Below, in pieces: positions 5,148 through 11,504 of a stretch of DNA of 18,504 bases (positions are counted from its first letter, which is position 1; each line of letters begins with the position of its first letter). The notes beneath the pieces were generated by a model, which worked only from the letters and a program-made list of their open reading frames with translations, had not been told where the DNA came from and did no database searches. The translations under genes were made by a program, and so were the position numbers. Source of the stretch: JAFARZ01 sp035651595 (lineage in GTDB: Bacteria > Actinomycetota > Actinomycetes > Streptosporangiales > Streptosporangiaceae); contig DASRFJ010000265.1 in NCBI GenBank assembly GCA_035651595.1, positions 1 through 18,504 on the forward strand. The letters run 5' to 3'.

Positions 5148-7157
5148 ATGGACGAGGAACCACAGGCCGTTCTGATAAAGATTGTTCTTGGTTATGACGG
5201 GGGAGAGTTTTCCGGGTGGGCGGCCCAGCCGGGGCGGCGGACCGTGGAAGGGGTGCTCAGCGAGGCGCTCGGCAAGGTCTTGCGGCTGCCGGAGCCGCCG
5301 AAGCTGACGGTCGCCGGGCGGACCGACAGCGGGGTGCACGCCCGCGGTCAGGTCGCGCACGTCACGATCCAGGCCGGCCACTGGGTCGAATCGCTGGCGT
5401 ACCGGCTGAGCGGGGTGCTGCCGGCCGACGTGCGGGTGTTCCGCGCCGACCCGGCGCCGCCAGGGTTCGATGCGCGGTTCTCGGCGCTGTGGCGGCGGTA
5501 TTCGTACCGGGTGTGCGACGATCCGGCGCTGGCCGACCCGGTAGATCGGCGGCGGACGGTCTGGTACTTCCCCCCTGAGCCGCTGGACATCGATGCTATG
5601 AACACGGCCGCGGCGGACCTGCTGGGCGAGCATGACTTCGCCGCGTTCTGCCGCCGGCGCGAGGGCGCGACCACGGTCCGGGCGCTGCGGCGGCTCGCGT
5701 GGCACCGGGACGAGTACGGCATCGCGATCGCCAGCGTCGTCGCAGACGCGTTCTGCCACAACATGGTGCGTGCCCTGATGGGGGCCCTGGTCGCGGTCGG
5801 CGAGGGGCGTCAGGAGCCGGGCTGGCCCGCCCGGATCCTCGCGGCGCGCACGCGGCACCCGGCGGTCAGGGTCATGCCGCCGCACGGGCTGTGCCTGGAA
5901 GAGGTCGGCTACCCAGCGGACGCCGAGCTGGCGGCCCGTGCCGAGGTCACGCGCAGGTTGCGCGCCTTAGGCCTGCGGCTTGCCGGTGAGCAGGCGCTGG
6001 CTCAGCGCGATGTTGGCGCTGCCGGAGAACATGCCCTCGGCGAAAGTCACCAGGCGCTGGCGATCCGCGTCCGTGGCCGGGGCCTTCAGGTTCGTGAACT
6101 CGGCGTACATCAGGATCAGGTAGTGGCCCTTGACCTCCGCGTACTCCACGCCGGTGCCGTTCAGCATCTTCTTCGCCGGGCCTTTGGTCGCGGACAGCGG
6201 CGCGATCAGGTCCGCTGCGCCGGACACCTGCCCGGCCTTCTGGGCCGCCGTGGCGGTGCCCAGGTTGACCACGCCGATCGTGCCCATCATCGTCTTGTCG
6301 CTGGACAGGTACGTGGCCCGGACCACCTGCTTGCAGGAGCCGGATTGCACCGAGGCCTGGAGGTCGGGACCGAAGACAGCCAGCGTGCAGTTCGAGTCCA
6401 AGGAGGTGGCCACCCGCTGGTAGCCGTTGTTGGTGCCGTACAGCGTGAAGCCGGGCGGGTAGAGCTCGGCGACGGTGAGCGGCGCCGGATCGAGCTTGCG
6501 CGTGGTGATGTGCTGCCAGCGGCCGAGCTTGGCGGAGAAGTAGGTGGACTGGGCGGTCGGGTCGCTGGTCGGCAGGCGCAGCGAGTTGCCGGGGTTGATC
6601 GCCTGGCCAGACTTGCCGAAGTGCTCATATCCCGCAAACCCGCCCCCGCCGACGACCACGACGGCCAGCGCGGCGAGGATGGCGACGAGCCGGCGGCGTG
6701 GCTTGCGGGCCTCTTCGCGGCCGGGCGGCGGGCCGTCGGCCGGGCCCAGCTCGGATTCGTCCCAGTCGTCCCTGCGGTAGCCGGAGACCGGCGAGTAGGC
6801 ATTGCCTTCGGGATACCCGTCCGGCTGAGGGGCGCGGGCCGGCGGGTAACCGCGCGCCGGATCGCGGCCCAGCGCCCGCTGTGCGCCGCTGCCGGGACCG
6901 AAGGCCGGCTGCGGCCCCGTGCCAGGAAAAGCCTGCTGCGGGCCGCTGGAATTCCCCAGGGCGTGCCTGGGCCGCGTGCCCCCGCCCTGGTGATCCATGA
7001 CACGAGACTAGCGTTCTCGCCGGTCCCGCTAAGGGACTCGGGAAACTTTGTCCCCCGAGAGGCCTCCAAGAAGCCCCCGAGAGGTCTCCGATTGGTCCCC
7101 GAGGGAGGCCCAGCTAGGGCTGTATACTGGGGGAACAGCTTCGCTTTGGCATCTTAG
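5148..7157 (+). CDS. truA: tRNA pseudouridine synthase TruA, frame open far past the family end
   Basis: TruA converts U38-U40 of tRNA anticodon stems to pseudouridine. The family-like part runs from ATG 5148 to about 5985 (roughly 280 residues): VLGYDGGEFSGWAAQPGRRT, the catalytic Asp60 in GRTDSGVHARGQVAHV, FDARFSALWRRYSYRV, DFAAFCRRREGATTVRAL, FCHNMVRALMGALVAVGEG and PPHGLCLEEVGYPAD. No stop follows there; the frame stays open to TAG 7155-7157, giving 669 codons. The extra roughly 390 codons are antisense to the minus-strand gene at 5967-6998 and look like its shadow. A stop in frame +1 (TAG 5968-5970) would end the gene normally after a 1-nt shift, so a frameshift, real or sequencing error, is likely. 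GAAGG 8 nt before ATG 5148 supports that start over ATG 5103. Confidence 0.85.
   Translation: MDEEPQAVLIKIVLGYDGGEFSGWAAQPGRRTVEGVLSEALGKVLRLPEPPKLTVAGRTDSGVHARGQVAHVTIQAGHWVESLAYRLSGVLPADVRVFRADPAPPGFDARFSALWRRYSYRVCDDPALADPVDRRRTVWYFPPEPLDIDAMNTAAADLLGEHDFAAFCRRREGATTVRALRRLAWHRDEYGIAIASVVADAFCHNMVRALMGALVAVGEGRQEPGWPARILAARTRHPAVRVMPPHGLCLEEVGYPADAELAARAEVTRRLRALGLRLAGEQALAQRDVGAAGEHALGESHQALAIRVRGRGLQVRELGVHQDQVVALDLRVLHAGAVQHLLRRAFGRGQRRDQVRCAGHLPGLLGRRGGAQVDHADRAHHRLVAGQVRGPDHLLAGAGLHRGLEVGTEDSQRAVRVQGGGHPLVAVVGAVQREAGRVELGDGERRRIELARGDVLPAAELGGEVGGLGGRVAGRQAQRVAGVDRLARLAEVLISRKPAPADDHDGQRGEDGDEPAAWLAGLFAAGRRAVGRAQLGFVPVVPAVAGDRRVGIAFGIPVRLRGAGRRVTARRIAAQRPLCAAAGTEGRLRPRARKSLLRAAGIPQGVPGPRAPALVIHDTRLAFSPVPLRDSGNFVPREASKKPPRGLRLVPEGGPARAVYWGNSFALAS
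5967..6998 (-). CDS. Membrane-anchored protein with Pro-rich cytoplasmic N-terminus
   Basis: A 343-residue protein of unknown function. Residues 1-100 are low-complexity and rich in Gly, Pro, Gln and Arg. A basic RKPRRR precedes a single transmembrane segment (about 104-124), and the remaining roughly 220 residues should lie outside the cell. That domain has two cysteines (in DSNCTLAVFG and SGSCKQVVRA) that could form a disulfide, and a well-ordered alternation of polar and hydrophobic residues. This is a normal actinobacterial architecture and resembles the protein at 15017-16345 in layout. It is transcribed towards truA, with its TAA at 5967-5969, and away from rplM. No strong ribosome binding site is seen before the ATG. 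It has no TTA, CTA or TCA codons, which is why the opposite frame is open. Confidence 0.85.
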   Translation of the reverse strand: MDHQGGGTRPRHALGNSSGPQQAFPGTGPQPAFGPGSGAQRALGRDPARGYPPARAPQPDGYPEGNAYSPVSGYRRDDWDESELGPADGPPPGREEARKPRRRLVAILAALAVVVVGGGGFAGYEHFGKSGQAINPGNSLRLPTSDPTAQSTYFSAKLGRWQHITTRKLDPAPLTVAELYPPGFTLYGTNNGYQRVATSLDSNCTLAVFGPDLQASVQSGSCKQVVRATYLSSDKTMMGTIGVVNLGTATAAQKAGQVSGAADLIAPLSATKGPAKKMLNGTGVEYAEVKGHYLILMYAEFTNLKAPATDADRQRLVTFAEGMFSGSANIALSQRLLTGKPQA

Positions 7158-7346
7158 GGCCGGGCGGAGTATGCTGCATTGGCGTCTTGCGCGACGCGCA
7201 CGGCCCGCTGCGCGGCAGCTCTGGGGGCATGACAGCTCTGGGCGGCACCGCGGCGTGGCGACGCAGGCCCCGACGTTCGGATATTCAGCACAGTACGGGC
7301 TGAATGGCCGGAGAAGACCACGATACATACGCGAAGGCTCAGGACT
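6999..7346. promoter_or_regulatory. Divergent promoter region and rplM leader
   Basis: This 348-bp gene-free region lies between the minus-strand membrane protein and rplM. It contains a small inverted repeat GTCCC/GGGAC (7023-7037), three 22-bp-spaced repeats (7050-7115), a TATACT -10-like hexamer (7123-7128) for rplM, and about 210 nt of untranslated leader. The leader has a direct repeat CAGCTCTGGG (7216-7225 and 7233-7242) and a hairpin ATTCAGC/GCTGAAT (7283-7289 and 7299-7305) extended by CGG/CCG. No -35 is obvious; its expected place falls inside the third repeat. Confidence 0.6.
7050..7115. repeat. Three direct repeats at 22-bp spacing upstream of the rplM -10
   Basis: Copies start at 7050, 7072 and 7094, so the spacing is exactly 22 bp, about two helical turns. 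Copies 1 and 2 share CCCCCGAGAGG followed by C/T-CTCC. Copy 3 keeps CCCCGAG and is otherwise degenerate. The third copy overlaps the expected -35 zone of the TATACT promoter, which fits an activator or repressor array, but no regulator is recognised. Confidence 0.7.
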
Positions 7347-7790
7347 GTGCGCACTTTCAGCCCGAAGGACAGTGACATCAAGCGGCAGTGGCATGTCGTC
7401 GACGCCTCTGACGTCGTGCTCGGACGTCTGGCCAGCCATGTGGCGGTGCTGCTTCGCGGCAAGCACAAGCCGATTTTCGCCCCGCACATCGACACCGGCG
7501 ATTTCGTGATCGTGGTGAACGCGGCCAAGGTCGCGCTGAGCGGCAGCAAGCTCGAGCAGAAGCACGCCTACCGGCATTCCGGCTACCCGGGCGGGCTCCG
7601 CGCGGTGTCCTACTCCAGCCTGATGGAGACGCACCCGGAGCGCGCGGTCGAGAAGGCGGTGCGGGGCATGCTGCCGAAGAATTCGCTCGGGCGGCAGACG
7701 CTGCGCAAGCTCAAGGTGTACGCGGGTCCCGACCACCCGCACCAGGCGCAGCAGCCCCAGCCGTACCAGATCACGCAGATCGAACAGTAA
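7347..7790 (+). CDS. rplM: Large ribosomal subunit protein uL13
   Basis: A 147-residue protein, the usual actinobacterial length, and an early assembly protein of the 50S subunit. The N-terminus is MRTFSPKDSDIKRQWHVVDA. Conserved segments are DVVLGRLASHVAVLLRGKHK, FAPHIDTGDFVIVVNAAKVA, YRHSGYPGG and GMLPKNSLGRQTLRKLKVY, ending GPDHPHQAQQPQPYQ. It starts at GTG 7347; GAAGG lies 10 nt upstream. rpsI follows after 17 nt, the standard L13-S9 pair, and both end at the terminator after rpsI. In E. coli L13 represses this pair through the mRNA leader; the structured leader here makes a similar control possible but unproven. Confidence 0.98.
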   Translation: MRTFSPKDSDIKRQWHVVDASDVVLGRLASHVAVLLRGKHKPIFAPHIDTGDFVIVVNAAKVALSGSKLEQKHAYRHSGYPGGLRAVSYSSLMETHPERAVEKAVRGMLPKNSLGRQTLRKLKVYAGPDHPHQAQQPQPYQITQIEQ

Positions 7791-7807
7791 AGCAGAGGAA
7801 AGAGAAC

Positions 7808-8347
7808 GTGGCTGAGCCCGCTGGCGTGAAGACCCAGGACGAGGACGAGACCGAATACCCGGATTACGCCGACGACGAGTTGACCGAGGCCCCGTCGGAG
7901 TACACGACGGAGTCCTCGCAGGAGGCGCCCGCGCGCACGGTGCAGCGTCGTCCCGTGGTCACCGGTAACGCGGCCGGCACGGGCCGCCGCAAGGAAGCCA
8001 TCGCCAGGGTCCGCATCCAGCCGGGTACCGGCCAGTGGACGATCAACGGCCGGTCGCTTGAGGTCTACTTCCCGAACAAGGTGCACCAGCAGCTCGTCAA
8101 CGAACCGTTCGTGACGCTGGGCGCGGAAGAGAAGTTCGACGTCGTGGCCCTGATCTCTGGCGGCGGCGTGACCGGCCAGGCTGGCGCGCTCCGCCTTGGC
8201 GTGACCCGGGCGCTGACCCTGGTCGACCCAGAGAACCGCCCGGCGCTGAAGAAGGCTGGCTTCCTCACCCGGGACGCTCGCGTGAAGGAGCGCAAGAAGT
8301 ACGGGCTCAAGAAGGCCCGGAAGGCGCCGCAGTACTCCAAGCGTTAG
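7808..8347 (+). CDS. rpsI: Small ribosomal subunit protein uS9 with acidic N-terminal extension
   Basis: A 179-residue protein starting at GTG 7808, with AGAGGAAAGAG just upstream. Residues 1-55 are an acidic, disordered extension (EDETEYPDYADDELTEAPSE), as in other actinobacterial S9 proteins. The conserved S9 fold begins near GTGRRKEAIARVRIQPGTGQ and includes LISGGGVTGQAGALRLGVTR and FLTRDARVKERKKYG. It ends in the invariant-type tail KAPQYSKR, whose final Arg contacts the P-site tRNA. It is the last gene of the rplM-rpsI unit, with the terminator 8 nt after its stop. Confidence 0.98.
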   Translation: MAEPAGVKTQDEDETEYPDYADDELTEAPSEYTTESSQEAPARTVQRRPVVTGNAAGTGRRKEAIARVRIQPGTGQWTINGRSLEVYFPNKVHQQLVNEPFVTLGAEEKFDVVALISGGGVTGQAGALRLGVTRALTLVDPENRPALKKAGFLTRDARVKERKKYGLKKARKAPQYSKR

Positions 8348-8355
8348 ATCCACTG

Positions 8356-8388
8356 GGTCCGGGGCGTGTTGCCCCGGACCTTTGTGGT
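8356..8388 (+). terminator. Rho-independent terminator of rplM-rpsI
   Basis: GGTCCGGGGC (8356-8365) pairs perfectly with GCCCCGGACC (8371-8380) around a GTGTT loop. The stem is followed by TTTGTGGT, a short T-containing tail. It lies 8 nt after the rpsI stop and before glmM, so it should end the ribosomal transcript and separate it from glmM. Confidence 0.85.
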
Positions 8389-8419
8389 AGAGGGACGGCC
8401 AGGCGACGAGCGGAGCGAT

Positions 8420-9853
8420 ATGGGTGGAGCGGTTCGAGCAGGCCAGCGGTTGTTCGGTACGGACGGTGTTCGGGGTGTCGCTGGTTATGACCTGACCGCG
8501 CGCCTGGCCATGGACCTGTCCATGGCCGCCGCTCAGGTCCTGTGCTCCGGCCAGTCGGCCAGCACCGGGCGTCCCCGCCCGGTCGGGGCCGCGCGCCCGG
8601 TTGCTGTCGTCGGCCGGGATCCGCGTGCCTCGGGCGAGTTCCTCGAGGCGGCCGTCGTGGCAGGCCTGGCGAGCGCCGGGGTCGACGTGCTGCGCCTTGA
8701 CGTGCTGCCCACGCCTGGCGTCGCGTACCTGACCAGCGCGCTGGCCGCCGACTTCGGCGTGATGATTTCGGCGAGCCACAATCCGGCCGAAGACAACGGG
8801 ATCAAGTTCTTCGGACCCGGCGGGGTCAAGCTGCCTGACGCGGTCGAGGACGAGATCGAGGCGCGGCTACGCGCTGGCGCGGAGCCGGAGCCGGAACCGG
8901 AGCCGCGCCTGGCCGGCGCCCTCCCGCCCAAGGAGTTCGGGCGCGTCAGCGACGCGACCGCGGAGCACGAGCGCTACCTGGACCACCTGCTGGGCACGCT
9001 AGGCGCTGGAGGCAGCGCCCGTCCGCTGGCCGGCCTCAAACTCGTCGTGGACTGCGCGCACGGCGCGGCCTACCGCATCGCGCCGCGGGTGCTGCGCCGC
9101 GCGGGCGCCGATGTGATCACGATCGGCGTCGAGCCGGATGGCAGCAACATCAACAAGGGCTGCGGCTCGACCGCGCTGACCGCCCTGTCCCGTATGGTCG
9201 TCGAGCATGGCGCCGACGCGGGCATCGCCTACGACGGCGACGCGGACCGGTGCCTCGCGGTGGACGGCGACGGCGAGCCGCTGGACGGCGACCAGATCAT
9301 GACGATCCTCGCCACCGAGATGAAGGACGCGGGCAAGCTCGCCGGTGACGGCGTAGTGGTCACCGTGATGTCCAACCAGGGCTTCCATCACGCGATGACC
9401 GAAGCCGGCATCACGGTGATCGAGACCCCGGTCGGCGACAAGCACGTGTCCGCGGCCATGCGCTGCGGCGGCTATCAGCTCGGCGGGGAGCAGTCCGGCC
9501 ACATCATCATGCTTGAGCACGCCACGACCGGCGACGGCGTGCTGACCAGCCTGCACCTGCTCGCCGCGGTGAACCGGCGCGGGCTGAGCATGGCCGCCGC
9601 GGCACGGATGATGCCGAAGTACCCCCAGGTGCTGCTCAACGTGCCCGGCGACGGCTCCCTCCTCGGGCCCGGCCTGGCCGCGGCGGTGTCCAAGGCGGAG
9701 ACCAAGCTCGGCGGCGACGGCCGGGTCCTGGTCCGGCCGAGCGGCACCGAGCCGAAGATACGGCTGATGGTCCAGGCGCGGGACGCGGACCTGGCCGAGG
9801 AGATCATCGTCCAGCTCGCGGACGCGGTCCGGCTGGCGCTCGCGGAAAGCTAG
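8420..9853 (+). CDS. glmM: Phosphoglucosamine mutase
   Basis: GlmM interconverts glucosamine-6-phosphate and glucosamine-1-phosphate on the route to UDP-GlcNAc for peptidoglycan. This is a 477-residue cytosolic enzyme of the alpha-D-phosphohexomutase family. RLFGTDGVRGVAG opens domain 1. The phosphoserine loop ISASHNPAEDNGIKFFGPGG places the catalytic Ser at 119; DGDADRC is the metal site; and RPSGTEPKIRLMVQA binds substrate phosphate. It is about 30 residues longer than usual because of an insertion near residues 38-54 (SGQSASTGRPRPVGAARP) and a Glu-Pro repeat (EPEPEPEP, 8882-8905). I chose ATG 8420 with GGAG upstream; an in-frame GTG at 8366 lies in the terminator loop. nnrD starts 8 nt after its stop. 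Confidence 0.96.
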   Translation: MGGAVRAGQRLFGTDGVRGVAGYDLTARLAMDLSMAAAQVLCSGQSASTGRPRPVGAARPVAVVGRDPRASGEFLEAAVVAGLASAGVDVLRLDVLPTPGVAYLTSALAADFGVMISASHNPAEDNGIKFFGPGGVKLPDAVEDEIEARLRAGAEPEPEPEPRLAGALPPKEFGRVSDATAEHERYLDHLLGTLGAGGSARPLAGLKLVVDCAHGAAYRIAPRVLRRAGADVITIGVEPDGSNINKGCGSTALTALSRMVVEHGADAGIAYDGDADRCLAVDGDGEPLDGDQIMTILATEMKDAGKLAGDGVVVTVMSNQGFHHAMTEAGITVIETPVGDKHVSAAMRCGGYQLGGEQSGHIIMLEHATTGDGVLTSLHLLAAVNRRGLSMAAAARMMPKYPQVLLNVPGDGSLLGPGLAAAVSKAETKLGGDGRVLVRPSGTEPKIRLMVQARDADLAEEIIVQLADAVRLALAES

Positions 9854-9861
9854 CCGCCGCG

Positions 9862-11499
9862 ATGCGCGAGGCTTATCTGGTCGATACGGTCCGCGCTGCC
9901 GAACGAGCGCTGATGCGCCTCGTCCCGGACGGCGCGCTGATGGCGCGCGCCGCCGCGGGGCTGGCGGCCACGTGCGCCGAGGTGCTCGCGGGCGGACGGC
10001 CCGGTTTCGTGTACGGCGCCACGGTGACCGTGCTCGCCGGCAGCGGCGACAACGGCGGCGACGCGCTGTACGCGGGAGCGATCCTGGCACGGCGCGGCGT
10101 GGCGGTCACCGCGATCGCGCCGGCGGACCGGCTGCACGAGGGCGGCGCGGCGGCGCTGCGGGCGGCCGGCGGCGCGGTGCTGCGTAGCGTTCCGGAGAGC
10201 TTTGGCGATCCGGACCTGATCCTCGACGGCATGCTCGGCATCGGCGGGCGCGGCGGCCTGCGTGAGCCGTTCACGTCGCTCGCCGCGCTGGCCGCCGCGG
10301 CCCGGGACCGAGGTGTCACCGTGGTGGCGGTCGACCTGCCCAGCGGCATCGACGCCGACACCGGGGCGGTGGATGGCCCGGCCGTCCAGGCGGACGTCAC
10401 GGTCACGTTCGGCACGCTCAAACCCGGCCTGCTGATCGACCCGGGCGCCGGCCACGCCGGCACCGTGCAGCTGATCGACATCGGGCTCGCGCCGCATCTG
10501 CTGGCCAGCGAACCCGCGGCGCGTGCGCCGCAGCACGCCGACATCCGCGCGCTGCTACCCCGGCCGGGCGCCGAGTCGGACAAGTACCGGCGGGGCGTGG
10601 CGGGCTTGCTGGCGGGCAGCGACCGGTATTCGGGCGCCGTGGTGCTCGCCACCGGCGGCGCGATCCGCGGCGGGGCTGGCATGGTCCGCGTGGTGACCGC
10701 GGCCAGCGCCGCGCCGGCGGTCCGTCAGGCGTGGCCGGAGGCGGTGCTGACCACCCACGACGAGCTCGACGACGGCAATCCGGTCAGCGCGGGCCGGGTC
10801 CAGGCATGGGTGGCCGGACCGGGGATGGGCACCGGAGACGACGCGGCCGCCCGGCTCAGGGCGGTGCTCGCCGCGGACGTGCCGGTGCTGGTCGACGCCG
10901 ACGGCCTCACGCTGCTGGCGCGCACACCCGGCATCAGGGACCGCAAGGCGCCGACCTTGATCACCCCGCACGCCGGGGAACTGGCCCGGCTCCTCGGCGC
11001 CGGCTCCGACGCGCGCCAGGTCGACGCGCGCCAGGTCGATGCGCGCCAGGTCGATGCGCGCCAGGTCGAGACGCGCCAGGTCGAGGCGCGCCAGGTCGAG
11101 GCGCGCCGTGTGACGCACGCCCGCCGCGCCGCCGCGGAACTCGGCGTCACCGTGCTGCTCAAGGGCTCCACCACGGTGATCGCGGACCCGGATCGGGAGA
11201 CGGTCCTGGTCAATCCCACCGGTACCCCGTGGCTGGCCACGGCCGGCTCCGGTGACGTGCTGTCCGGGCTGGCCGGCGCGCTGCTGGCGCAGGGCCTCGC
11301 CGCCCCGGACGCCGCGATCGCGGCCGCCTACCTGCACGGCCTAGCCGCCCGCCTGGCGGCGGCCGGCACCGCGGCCGGCACCGCGGCCGGCGCCGGCGCG
11401 AACCCAGAGGCCGAGGAAACCGAAACGTCGGAGGCACCGATCGGTGCCTCCGACGTCATCAGGTACCTGCCGGCCGCCATCCGAGCCGTCGGCAGCTAA
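9862..11499 (+). CDS. nnrD: Bifunctional NAD(P)H-hydrate epimerase / ADP-dependent dehydratase
   Basis: This enzyme repairs NADHX and NADPHX. Residues 1-215 form the NAXE-type epimerase (TVTVLAGSGDNGGDALYAGA, DGMLGIGGRGGLREPF, VVAVDLPSGIDADTGAV). Residues 225-545 form the NAXD-type, ribokinase-like dehydratase (KYRRGVAGLLAGSDRYSGAV, GPGMGTGDDA, DADGLTLLA, LITPHAGELARLLGA, the nucleotide/catalytic GTPWLATAGSGDVLSGLAGA). Two low-complexity insertions break the second domain: seven copies of a five-residue DARQV-like repeat (residues 383-417) and an Ala/Gly-rich AAGTAAGTAAGAGA stretch (11359-11402). The ending PIGASDVIRYLPAAIRAV is family-like. It lies 8 nt after glmM with no clear ribosome binding site, so coupling is likely. 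It converges with the next gene, with 5 nt between their stops. Confidence 0.94.
   Translation: MREAYLVDTVRAAERALMRLVPDGALMARAAAGLAATCAEVLAGGRPGFVYGATVTVLAGSGDNGGDALYAGAILARRGVAVTAIAPADRLHEGGAAALRAAGGAVLRSVPESFGDPDLILDGMLGIGGRGGLREPFTSLAALAAAARDRGVTVVAVDLPSGIDADTGAVDGPAVQADVTVTFGTLKPGLLIDPGAGHAGTVQLIDIGLAPHLLASEPAARAPQHADIRALLPRPGAESDKYRRGVAGLLAGSDRYSGAVVLATGGAIRGGAGMVRVVTAASAAPAVRQAWPEAVLTTHDELDDGNPVSAGRVQAWVAGPGMGTGDDAAARLRAVLAADVPVLVDADGLTLLARTPGIRDRKAPTLITPHAGELARLLGAGSDARQVDARQVDARQVDARQVETRQVEARQVEARRVTHARRAAAELGVTVLLKGSTTVIADPDRETVLVNPTGTPWLATAGSGDVLSGLAGALLAQGLAAPDAAIAAAYLHGLAARLAAAGTAAGTAAGAGANPEAEETETSEAPIGASDVIRYLPAAIRAVGS
11008..11112 (+). repeat. 15-bp in-frame tandem repeat inside nnrD
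   Basis: Seven contiguous 15-bp units occupy 11008-11112. Units 1-2 are identical (GACGCGCGCCAGGTC), units 3-4 differ from them by one base, units 5-6 have drifted further, and unit 7 is degenerate. Each encodes a five-residue block: DARQV four times, ETRQV, EARQV and EARRV. Being in frame, copy-number change would lengthen or shorten the protein without breaking it. Confidence 0.97.
11359..11394 (+). repeat. 12-bp in-frame repeat near the nnrD 3' end
   Basis: Three copies of GCGGCCGGCACC (the third ends GCC) encode AAGT-AAGT-AAGA. This low-complexity linker lies in the C-terminal part of the dehydratase domain, before the final family-like segment. Confidence 0.9.
11425..11456. repeat. 32-bp perfect palindrome within the nnrD 3' end
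   Basis: ACGTCGGAGGCACCGA (11425-11440) is followed at once by its exact reverse complement (11441-11456), with no spacer. It encodes TSEAPIGASDV near the protein end. It lies about 40 nt before the nnrD stop and about 50 nt from the stop of the convergent gene. On both strands it could form a stable hairpin with a few-nt loop, so it could act as a bidirectional transcript end although it is coding and lacks a T-run. Confidence 0.95.
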
Positions 11500-11504
11500 C
11501 CGGG

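Noticed and set aside
5986..7157. C-terminal extension of truA as a second functional domain
   Set aside because: The roughly 390 residues are low-complexity (AGRQAQR, RRAFGRGQRR type) and in exact complement register to a convincing minus-strand gene, so they are better explained as a shadow.
8366..8419. GTG 8366 as the glmM start
   Set aside because: It lies in the loop of the rpsI terminator, and the residues up to 8419 do not match GlmM; ATG 8420 has GGAG upstream.
8999..10090. 363-residue minus-strand open frame opposite glmM and nnrD
   Set aside because: It is Arg-rich low-complexity sequence without a domain, antisense to well-supported enzymes.
11008..11112. CRISPR-like or regulatory repeat
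   Set aside because: The 15-bp units are contiguous, lack spacers and stay in the nnrD reading frame.
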